From Bodo saltans (lineage: Eukaryota > Euglenozoa > Kinetoplastea > Eubodonida > Bodonidae): DNA of 64,000 nt. Positions 52,590 to 61,400 of this stretch are shown piece after piece. A model generated the notes under the pieces. That model was not told where the DNA came from, did not search any database, and was given only the letters and a program-made list of their open reading frames with translations. Position numbers and translations under genes: made by a program. Numbering within the stretch: the stretch's first letter is position 1; each line of letters begins with the position of its first letter. The DNA is taken from the NCBI GenBank assembly GCA_001460835.1, contig CYKH01000459.1:1-64000 (forward strand), in the 5' to 3' direction.

Positions 52590-55403
52590 ATGATCGAATT
52601 TGGAGACGAAACTGCCAACGAAGCGGACCGCTATGACATTGCCGGTGACTCCGATGATACTGAAGATGATGATATGTCGTGGGGGCAAAAAGACGATGAC
52701 GATGACGAGAACAGCGTGCATGATCGATCCGGTGCCGACGACCCCTATCCCCTCAGTAGCAGCCCAGGCTTTGACAGGCGTGACGATGTCCACCAAGATC
52801 AAGAATGGAGGTCCCATCAGGTTGCGTCCCGGCAGCAATTAGCCCAGTTTGACCGCGTTGAGGACATTTCTTCTCCTTTTTATGACCGTGGCGGCAGCGG
52901 CGCATTGGAGCCCGTCACGCCGCAGCGAGGCGGTTACAATTCAGATGGAATCTCAATCAGCGCTACCACTCCCAGTCGAGCACGCGCAAGCAGCACCACC
53001 AGTAGCATCACGCAAGTCCTTCTACGGTCACATGTGAATTTGACGTTCGGTGTGCGGTCCGACGCATCCATCGCATCAAGTTACGGGATGTCCTCAACAG
53101 ACGGCACGCGGGGAGGGCTCAGATCGAAAGTCCTGCGACGCCTCGGCTCGCAAGCCAAACAAGCGGTTGAGAACATCAAAAGTACCTCCATGGCGGAATA
53201 CATCGTGGAGTTGAGGGGCCCCTCGTCCATCGATGCCGCCCATCGATCACTTGTGGATGAGGGTGACATCGTTGTGTACAGACTACCGAAGGTGTCCGGG
53301 GACTCAAAAAGTCCAAAGCTTGGTCCTTTGTGTGACGATGGTGATGTGGTGTTTCATCGGCCTTTGTCTGAGATGCTTGACGCTGGGCTTAAAGACCTTG
53401 GAAGGCGCGATACGGTGACATTTCGCTATGTGGCGAAGCAATACGTGCACGAGCTTGCGTATCATAAAACGGGAAGTGTGGCAGGGGAAGCTCGAAAACC
53501 CGGCGGGGATCTGTTGACCAAGTCGGTGTCGATGTTGGATGGCCATCATTCATCGGATGGGGGCAGTGGGTCCTTGGAGGGGTCGTTAAAGGACTTGAGA
53601 GCAAGTGACTCTGCGGTGCTGCCTCCAGCACTTAGAGAAATCGAGAGCCAAGACCCGCTCACAACATTCACTGCAACTACTGTCGCACCGGCGGCCCCAG
53701 GGCGAACATCGTCAACAACAGCTCCCAAGGATAAGAAAGACGGCTCAAACTTACTATACCGCAGGCTGAAGCTGTACCTCCCTCCGCAGCCGTGCTTCGG
53801 GTCCATCGGCTTGAGCCTTCACTTCGCAACGATCCACCACAGCAAGAAGAAAACGATGAACAAGAAACAACCCACGCACGAGCTGCACCAAGACCCGCTG
53901 TCAATGAGCGCCGCCGATAAGAAACCTCAAGTTACCGATGGAGATCGCAACAGCGTCAAGTACAATTACTTGGATATTCGATTCGATAACAGCAGCACAC
54001 GCGATAAGTGGTGGGATATTTTACGGCCTATGCTAGGGACGCAACTGCTGCAACATGTTCGCGAAGGGTCAGAGGACGAAGCTGAAATTCGGCGCGTCGA
54101 GGCACAGGCAGTCATTGACGACATGGTGGGTCACAGGCCGGCCGTGGAGAAGTTCGTGGAGTACTTTCGATCGGACCTTGAAGATCCAGCAGATGTACAG
54201 ACAGATGGCGCCGTCGCTGTTCGCAATACGTCGGATCCACCAGACGGCGGCGTGCTGGAGGTTGTGTTCGGTCCTTTGCACAGGAAGCCGCGAAAGTTAT
54301 CCATTGGGAAAATGCAAACACGCGGTCCTGATGGCGAGCAAATTCTTCGAGATGGCACCGGCACCTCAGAACCACACTTGGTGATAGGGCCGTGTAATCT
54401 TCGGCAGCGTCTGCGTATGGTGCCCTCTCACGCATTTCCTCTACGCACGCTGACGGTATGTGCCCAGGATGACCAGTGGGGCAACACGTTTTACTTAGAG
54501 CGAAGGGACGAGGCATCGGTGAAGCATAGCCTCCTCAACGTGCACTCCCGTAAGATACTTGTGGAGAGGGCTGCCCCTGTCACCACAACGAAGCTATTGA
54601 AACTACCGTCAGATGCTCTTGGGTCGACAACTGTTGTGTCTTCTCCTCGATGGACTCCATCGCCAGGCTCGTTAGTTCAATCTCCCACCACGAGGTTGCC
54701 GTCGATGGGTCCTCCTGGACGTGACGATCCACTAACAGACGCAGAGTTCCCCAACAGCCTTGACGAGCATGCAAGTTCCCTAACACCACCCCAAGTACAC
54801 GAAGCACCCTCCCAGCACCTCCTCGCGCCCATCACCTCCGCAACGCCTGCAAGGGAGGAGGACCACGGTCCATACCTCCGCATTGAGCTGTCCACGAGAT
54901 CTTTTGTGCAGCGGCTTAAGTGGATGCAGTGGTTTACGAGAATATTAGGGAAGCCTGTTGTCTATGTGCACGATAGCACTCGAGATACAAGCGGCCCTCT
55001 GCAGGACACGGACGATGCCGGAGCGGTGGAGGCAGGTGGGGCGGTGACACTCGTGGAGGGAGAGGACGGCACCATCACAAGGATTGTGCATCGTCGCCCT
55101 ATGTTCTCGTGGCTGTACGCCAAGCCTGCAGCACCGGCTCCACTCACAACCTCAGTCATACAACGTAGTTCGTCGTTGCTTCAAAACAGATCCTTTCCCC
55201 CATTGCACTCGTCGAAGAGCATGTCGACTTCCCCCTCAACGACCACCGCACGAGTCTCTGGGAGATCATCTCCAACAACCTCACCGACAGACGATCGTGA
55301 TGCAAAGAACAACCACCACGAGGCTCTTGTTGAAGGAGGAGAGTCGATTGCTGCCGCTGCGTCGATTCCGCCAGCTGCAGTGTTAAAAAAAAAAATCCAG
55401 TGA
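52590..55403 (+). CDS. Large PH-like protein, 5' part of a gene split at a poly-A run
   Basis: A 937-residue frame from ATG 52590. The N-terminus is acidic (DSDDTEDDDM) and Ser/Pro-rich. A segment around residues 190-300 (SMAEYIVELRG... VTFRYVAKQYVHEL) looks folded. Two pieces end in a Trp-containing helix typical of pleckstrin-homology domains (STRDKWWDILRPM ~470; FVQRLKWMQWFTRIL ~772), preceded by strands, so two PH-like domains are suspected. The frame stops just after a run of 11 A (55385-55395). The following open frame overlaps it by four bases, lacks an ATG, and would be continuous if the run were 12 A. One gene of ~1,330 residues is the best reading. Membrane lipid or protein binding is inferred only from the PH resemblance. 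Confidence 0.6.
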   Translation: MIEFGDETANEADRYDIAGDSDDTEDDDMSWGQKDDDDDENSVHDRSGADDPYPLSSSPGFDRRDDVHQDQEWRSHQVASRQQLAQFDRVEDISSPFYDRGGSGALEPVTPQRGGYNSDGISISATTPSRARASSTTSSITQVLLRSHVNLTFGVRSDASIASSYGMSSTDGTRGGLRSKVLRRLGSQAKQAVENIKSTSMAEYIVELRGPSSIDAAHRSLVDEGDIVVYRLPKVSGDSKSPKLGPLCDDGDVVFHRPLSEMLDAGLKDLGRRDTVTFRYVAKQYVHELAYHKTGSVAGEARKPGGDLLTKSVSMLDGHHSSDGGSGSLEGSLKDLRASDSAVLPPALREIESQDPLTTFTATTVAPAAPGRTSSTTAPKDKKDGSNLLYRRLKLYLPPQPCFGSIGLSLHFATIHHSKKKTMNKKQPTHELHQDPLSMSAADKKPQVTDGDRNSVKYNYLDIRFDNSSTRDKWWDILRPMLGTQLLQHVREGSEDEAEIRRVEAQAVIDDMVGHRPAVEKFVEYFRSDLEDPADVQTDGAVAVRNTSDPPDGGVLEVVFGPLHRKPRKLSIGKMQTRGPDGEQILRDGTGTSEPHLVIGPCNLRQRLRMVPSHAFPLRTLTVCAQDDQWGNTFYLERRDEASVKHSLLNVHSRKILVERAAPVTTTKLLKLPSDALGSTTVVSSPRWTPSPGSLVQSPTTRLPSMGPPGRDDPLTDAEFPNSLDEHASSLTPPQVHEAPSQHLLAPITSATPAREEDHGPYLRIELSTRSFVQRLKWMQWFTRILGKPVVYVHDSTRDTSGPLQDTDDAGAVEAGGAVTLVEGEDGTITRIVHRRPMFSWLYAKPAAPAPLTTSVIQRSSSLLQNRSFPPLHSSKSMSTSPSTTTARVSGRSSPTTSPTDDRDAKNNHHEALVEGGESIAAAASIPPAAVLKKKIQ

Positions 55404-56569
55404 ACGTGAACGTTGACGTCAAACCGCAGTCCAGCGTCACGAACAACACACTTTCTACTGCTGCATTGCCGCAAGCCGCCACTACTTCGTCGACTGTTAC
55501 AAGCGATGCTGCTTGGCAATCAGTGGAACGTCGTATGCGAGCTGCAACTGTCACAGAGGGCGAAGCGCCACGCATCCGACGGCACAAGGCCGCTCGAGGA
55601 GACACCGTTGGTTCAAAACGAAAACCCCCATCCCTTGTTGAACCCGAGCAACACACCACAACAGAAGCGCCAAGAATCGATGACTCTATTGAGGGCGCCC
55701 AACTTGTTGTTGGCTGCGATCTTGTGTGGGTGCGGAAGCCTCCTGCCGAAACTGACAGTCTCATTGCTCAATGGTCACCGTGTCGGTTGTGTGTGCTGCA
55801 GACGCCTCATTCCACTCTCTCCCCGCTGGACGCGTACGACAGTGTTGACCTTCGGAGGGAGTTCGACGCCTTTGGGTGCACGGTTGGGTTTGATGCTTGC
55901 CTCGCTGCAGACTGGATCACGAGGACGCGGGTCATCATGAAATCTGTGATGATAGTCGAGGAGCAGCGGCAACAAGGGAAGACATCACCACCACCATCAC
56001 TCTCTCCCTCATCCGTTGAGCGCTACCAATCTAGTCACGATTGGTCGTCATTGCTTGACGGCTACCAATCTAGTCACGATTGGTCGTCATTGCTTGACGC
56101 AATCGCTGCAACTGACGACTATGATGATATCACCTCCGATAATATTGGTCTGTCTCCCTCCACCGCCGCCGTTGTGAGAGAGCTCCCCGTGCTGGAGTTG
56201 TATTTCGACGCACATCCCGTGTCGCATGCTCGTGCGTTAGATTGGTACATGAAACACCATGAAAACGAGGCTCACCGTAGTCTTAGTCGTGCTGATGATG
56301 GTGACGAGGAGGGCGTTGGCTCCATACTATCGGATGGGGGCTCGTGGCTTCGCGTCGCAATGATGGAGGCTTGCGCATTTCATCGCCCTCTCGAGCTGAG
56401 TGTCTTGGCTCCGACATCTGCCAGCAGCAGCAGCAGCAGCTCGTGGGCTCAAGGAGGAGACACAGATGCGTCGCTACAATGGGCTCTTGACGTTGCGAGA
56501 GCAGTCTTGCCCTTCTTGCCTGAAGCAACAGTGCTAGATGATAGTGAGCAATATCAATCAAGTTTTTGA
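55397..56569 (+). CDS. Continuation of the PH-like protein gene (3' part)
   Basis: This frame is open from the poly-A run to the stop at 56567-56569, about 390 residues, with no ATG near its beginning (first start-like codon is GTG at 55400). It contains well-formed sequence: QLVVGCDLVWVRKPP, LIAQWSPCRLCVLQTPH, AFGCTVGFDACLAADWI, and a 13-residue tandem repeat YQSSHDWSSLLDG. I recognise no domain. The absence of a start and the adjacency make independent expression unlikely; it is best read as the C-terminus of the protein beginning at 52590. Confidence 0.6.
   Translation, partial: PVNVNVDVKPQSSVTNNTLSTAALPQAATTSSTVTSDAAWQSVERRMRAATVTEGEAPRIRRHKAARGDTVGSKRKPPSLVEPEQHTTTEAPRIDDSIEGAQLVVGCDLVWVRKPPAETDSLIAQWSPCRLCVLQTPHSTLSPLDAYDSVDLRREFDAFGCTVGFDACLAADWITRTRVIMKSVMIVEEQRQQGKTSPPPSLSPSSVERYQSSHDWSSLLDGYQSSHDWSSLLDAIAATDDYDDITSDNIGLSPSTAAVVRELPVLELYFDAHPVSHARALDWYMKHHENEAHRSLSRADDGDEEGVGSILSDGGSWLRVAMMEACAFHRPLELSVLAPTSASSSSSSSWAQGGDTDASLQWALDVARAVLPFLPEATVLDDSEQYQSSF
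56022..56099 (+). repeat. 39-bp in-frame tandem duplication
   Basis: GCTACCAATCTAGTCACGAT and the next 19 bases (56022-56060) are repeated exactly at 56061-56099, duplicating 13 codons. The frame is kept. Confidence 0.9.
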
Positions 56570-56760
56570 TTTTTGTGTTGACCTCGCCACGTTGCTGTTT
56601 GTACAACTTGTCTCAGTGAGTTTACTTTGGGGCGTTGCTGATTTGAACAAAATGTGTGACATGTAATCTTGTTTCTCGTTTGCCCCCATCATCACAACAC
56701 CCCGAGTGGAGAAAGGACAGGCATCACCACTGGATACACACGTGTGTGTTTTTTAAAAAG

Positions 56761-58227
56761 ATGTCATCAACGCGTGCTGGAACAGACGTCATCACTCACG
56801 ATGGCGCCGTGGTATCTTCCGATGTCGTCGTGGAGGACCTTGTGCTACTCCCGCCGGAGTTATGCGCACCTCTGCGTGTGGTGCAGTGCGGGGCGATGAG
56901 GAACGTCGCCGTGGTGGGCGAGGGTTCTGACCTTACTGGGTTGTTTGTATGGCCAGGCGCTCGGTTTTTCTGCGAGTTCTTAGCGGCGCTGCGTGTGAAG
57001 AGTGGTTCGGCCAGTTCCCTTGAGGACTGGGGCTGCAGCGGCCTTGTGGAGCTTGGAGGAGGGGTTGGCCTTGGTGCGTTTGCTGCCTCGCTACTATGGA
57101 GCAGGCTAGACTGTTGGGTAACGGACATCCTGGAGGCAGCTCTACTCCTCGCAGTGACGCAGCGGGAGCATAACATGGTCGAGTTGCTGAAGCAGCGCAG
57201 CACCATTCGCTTCGGTGTTTTGAATTGGAGATGGGCTGCGGCTGCTATTCGTGGTGAACTCCTTGAGGAGGTCCCTAAGGAGTCGAGCAGCGAAGATCTC
57301 ACCATTCTCACTCCCGACCGATTTCAGCGTATTGTGGAGGGCTGGTCACCAAGCGAAGGACACCTCGAGGAACAGCAACCCTCCTCAACAACAACAACCA
57401 GTGGACGACGCCTCCCATGGTTGGTAGGGTTGGACATTGTGTACCCTGACCACTCCGACGACAACATGCACAATCTATGCGGCTGCATCGCATCGTCACT
57501 CCTCATTCGCCGCCGAAGTAGTGGTACTGCTGCGGCTTCCTCCATTTTGCGAGAGCAGTGTACATTGTTGTTTATCGACAGAGATGTCGGCGTGACCCTT
57601 CGTCGTTTGATTGTATGTGCATCGTTGTATAGCCTCACCGTCACACCACTGTTGAGTCCTTTTCACAACAGTGGGGCGAATTCAAAGGCGGACATGCTTG
57701 CGTGGGCAGCTGGGAATTTGGCTGCACCAGGTGCCACGATTGAAAGTGTTGCTCCAGTGTCATGGGCTGCGGTGCACAGCGGAGTATCCGACTACGTCGT
57801 TCGCAGTGCGCTGAGCACGAAGGTGAGCAGCGGTGGTGAGTGGCTGCTGGGTCTCTCCCTCACGTCGCATCACGGTGCATCGGAGGCATCGCACCTCACC
57901 ACCAGCGCAGACCTACTCACAGGCTGCTCTCGAACATCGGACGGAACAAAAATTGTGAGCTCCAGCGTCAACAGTCGATGGGTGAGTAGCCTGCCGTGGC
58001 TATGGGCCCCTGCAGGCAGTGAACAGTTTGCCCTTTGGCAGTCTGCCACGTCAGTAGCTGCAGTGTCCAGAGCAGTCGCGATCGTCGACATCAGCGGCCC
58101 TTCTGCTGAGCATGATGCGCCGTACGATGTTGCGTGGGATCAGTCACTGTTGTTCGACAACATCAGCAGTATGCAAACGGACTTAGACGCGATGATGTTT
58201 TGCTGTGCTGATCTGGATGATGAGTAA
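56761..58227 (+). CDS. METTL21-family protein methyltransferase
   Basis: A 488-residue protein from ATG 56761; the upstream opening at 56656 is GTG. The SAM-binding core follows the Methyltransf_16 pattern: VWPGARFFCEFL (as in VW.aa..L..yL), motif I LVELGGGVGLGAFA (~95-108), WVTDILEAALLL (motif II acidic residue), and PWLVGLDIVYPD (the DVvY motif after strand 4). This family (METTL21, METTL18, FAM86) mainly methylates lysine or histidine on chaperones and translation factors. The protein is longer than usual (typical 220-330), with Ser-rich insertions and a C-terminal extension ending FCCADLDDE. Substrate unknown. Confidence 0.78.
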   Translation: MSSTRAGTDVITHDGAVVSSDVVVEDLVLLPPELCAPLRVVQCGAMRNVAVVGEGSDLTGLFVWPGARFFCEFLAALRVKSGSASSLEDWGCSGLVELGGGVGLGAFAASLLWSRLDCWVTDILEAALLLAVTQREHNMVELLKQRSTIRFGVLNWRWAAAAIRGELLEEVPKESSSEDLTILTPDRFQRIVEGWSPSEGHLEEQQPSSTTTTSGRRLPWLVGLDIVYPDHSDDNMHNLCGCIASSLLIRRRSSGTAAASSILREQCTLLFIDRDVGVTLRRLIVCASLYSLTVTPLLSPFHNSGANSKADMLAWAAGNLAAPGATIESVAPVSWAAVHSGVSDYVVRSALSTKVSSGGEWLLGLSLTSHHGASEASHLTTSADLLTGCSRTSDGTKIVSSSVNSRWVSSLPWLWAPAGSEQFALWQSATSVAAVSRAVAIVDISGPSAEHDAPYDVAWDQSLLFDNISSMQTDLDAMMFCCADLDDE

Positions 58228-58488
58228 CGCAAGGTGAAGTTCTCCGCGATCTTTTCCGTGTCTTTTTTGCATTTACGTTGTCTCTCCTCGCATTCTAACT
58301 GCTGCTTGATTTTCCATCGATAAACTTCCCTTGTGTGTTGTGCTGTTCAAACACAAAAAGAATATTACTGGAAGACTTGACGTTATTTCTTCCGGAAGAG
58401 AAAAAAAAGAAACACAAACACCTAACGATCGCAATCGAAACCCAACTCCAGAGTTGGAAAAGAGACAACAGTTTACACGGACTTGTGT

Positions 58489-61400
58489 ATGGAAACTGTT
58501 TTGCCCATTCCTCACGGCGACGAGCACGTCGGTGCTCAGCAGCCGCCTACTTCTATTTTATTGAATCACGAACACGAGTCGCAGCCACGTCGGCACAGCA
58601 CCCCCAGTGCCACGCCAAGCAGGCGACAATACACTCCAAGCCCTTCCCGCACACCTGGTGGGGGACGCGAGGGCTCCGTGGGTGCTGGTACGCCCATCAC
58701 CGCCGTCGTTCCTACCGCAGTGGCGCGTAGCCCAACATTCTTGCGCCCATCAAGCGTGTCGGAGTTCTCAATCCGTTATGCTCGTTACGGCCCCCTGTCT
58801 ACCACACTAGGAGAGGGACAGAATCCTGATGATAGCAACATGAGCAACCAGTCTATTCAGCCGAACACGGCGTTTATTGGTACTGTGGTGCAGCGTGTGC
58901 AGCCCGCAGCCCGCGGTGGGTGCGATGTGCGATCGTGCCATTACATCGCCGAGAATGTGCTGTTTATTACCTACCGTGATGGTAGCCTCGGCATGGTGGA
59001 CACCCGTAGTGGGGAAGTCCTGGCCGTCACTACTCCTAGCGACACCTTGTGCACGACGGTGCTCGTTGCCCCGGCCACCTCCTTGGGCAGTGCTGTCGAG
59101 GAGCGTGTTGCGGCGGCACGACTCGACTCACTAGTGCTGTGGTGTGGGTTTACCGACGGCCAAATCCGTGTGATTGGCCCCCACCCCCATTGCCTTCAAG
59201 AAGATCCCCTGTGCACACTTGTCCGCCATCACGGCCCTATTTCTTCCTTTGTGCATGAGCGAGGCAGTCATTTTGTATTCAGCGGTGCGCAAGACTTCAC
59301 CATCGTGCAGTGGGACCTCACCACGCGTGCATTCATTGGACGATTCCATCATGGCGGCTCGACCGTCCGTGCCCTCGCCACTCGCGTCGATCGCTTGTTT
59401 AGCGGTGGCGACGACGGCACGGTGAAGATGTGGGACGTCGTCCAAAAGTCCAGCAGAGAGTGGACGGGCGGGTCACGCGCATCGATTACGCACATGGTGA
59501 CTGCTGGGGATACGCTGTGGGGTGCCAGAGAAGACGGCACCCTCGATGTGTGGCGTGCAACGTCTGGGAAGCTGCTCGCCAGCATTCCGCTGTCCTCGCA
59601 TGGACCCATCACGCTGCTCCTTCGCGTTGGGCCTCGCATCTGGGCGAGTTCAATGGGCATCACTAGTGTCGTCGACATTGAATCCCGCCGAGTGATAGAA
59701 GAGCGACGAGATCATAACAGCAACTACGTGCAGTGCGCCGATGTGGTGGCGTCAGCAATGGTCAGCCGTGTGTGGATCATGCCGGTGGATGGGAGCGTTG
59801 TCGTCATGGACACTGAGACGCCCATCGGCGGCGATGAACTTGCGCTGGCCACGGCACTTGAGCGGCGAGAAGAGGAAGTCGTCTTTTTGCGTGAATCGAT
59901 GGCTGCGCTGCAGACGCAAGCACTTGAACTCCAACGTCGATGCGACGATCGAGTTGCGCGTGCTCAACTAGAAGCGCTCAACATCAAGGATGAGCTTGAG
60001 CGCAAGGCGGCCACTGTGTCGGATCTGCATCAGCAACTGAACTCAACGATTGAAGAGCTGCACAAGCGTGAAGAACAACTAGCGGCAAAAGACGCAGGAG
60101 TCACAATGACGTCCGAAGACTCCAACAAAAGCATTCGCAGAGTCATGACGAACCATCTTCAGGCCACGGAGAAGCGCTTGCTAGATGCTGAAATTAAAAT
60201 TCAAGCGCTCAACGCTGAGCTGCTGAAAGAGCGCAACGTGAAAGAGTCCCGCATCAAGGAGACCCACGTGGAGGAGGCCGCAGCGTATGCAAAAGTCAAT
60301 GCAGCATTGTCCTCAGCTGAGCTGCGCAGGAAGGAATTAGAAAAGCGCATTGAAGAGCTGCAAGATGCCTACCAACGCTTAGAAGTGGAACACAAGAATG
60401 TGATTGAAACCAACGCCGACCTCACCGCCAAGCTTGGTATCTCGCGGCAGAAGATTGAAGACGCTCAGCAACTTGTCAATCAGCATGCTGCCCAGGTCAA
60501 GCAATCTGCACGCGAGAAGGCGCAGCTCGCCGCAGTGGCACGATCCTTGAGGGAGGCGCAATCTTCCCCGTCGGTCAATGCACCAGTGACTTCATCCACC
60601 AGTCAAGCCCCTGCCACCAAGCCGAAGGATGCGCCTACTCCAACAAGTCCCATGTCAACGACCCAAAAGAAACGCAAGTCGATGCCCATTCCTATTCTGC
60701 CTGCGAAACCTCAACTCGAGAGATTGTTTAATTACGTCCGTACGGTGTGCACCGCGGCAGATACTCCATCGGACCTGCCCGCTAACATGCTGATGGCGTT
60801 GCGCTATGAATTATCTCGGCAGCAGGACCCCAGTCTTGACGATGTTGTAGTGGCCGCCGATGCCACACTTCCCGTGTCTGAGTATGATGTCTGCCAAGCG
60901 ATCCCCAAGCTGGACCTTGGACTTGAAGTCCTCACCACGCAGCATCAGTACGCTCTCCTTCTCACTACGTTACAGTACTACGAGGAGCAGTGGCCTCAAT
61001 GGTCTCGTGCGCAACAGGTAGACTGGGCGCAAAAGAAGGGCCTTTATCCGAGTATCTTATCGTTTGTTCGTGATGTGGAGCGGCTGTGCGCTAACTTCAA
61101 TACGCTCGGCGCCCCGCGTAAGGATCGCATGGACAAAGCTGCTCGTCGAGCGGAACTGTTGAAGGCTAACGTGCGCAACGCCACGTCCCTCACACAAACA
61201 GAACTCACATCATTGGTCGGCACACTGCCGCCTGCAATCGCACAACGTGCAACCCGGGAGTTGCAGGCGGGTTGGAAGAGGCTATCACACATGGCCCGTC
61301 GTGCTCTCGTGTTTGATGCAGCGGCGCCGTACGTGAACGACTGGGCTCTCCTTCGCTCCTCACAGCAGGCTGAATTATTTCAAGCACTCTTCACCGTCCC

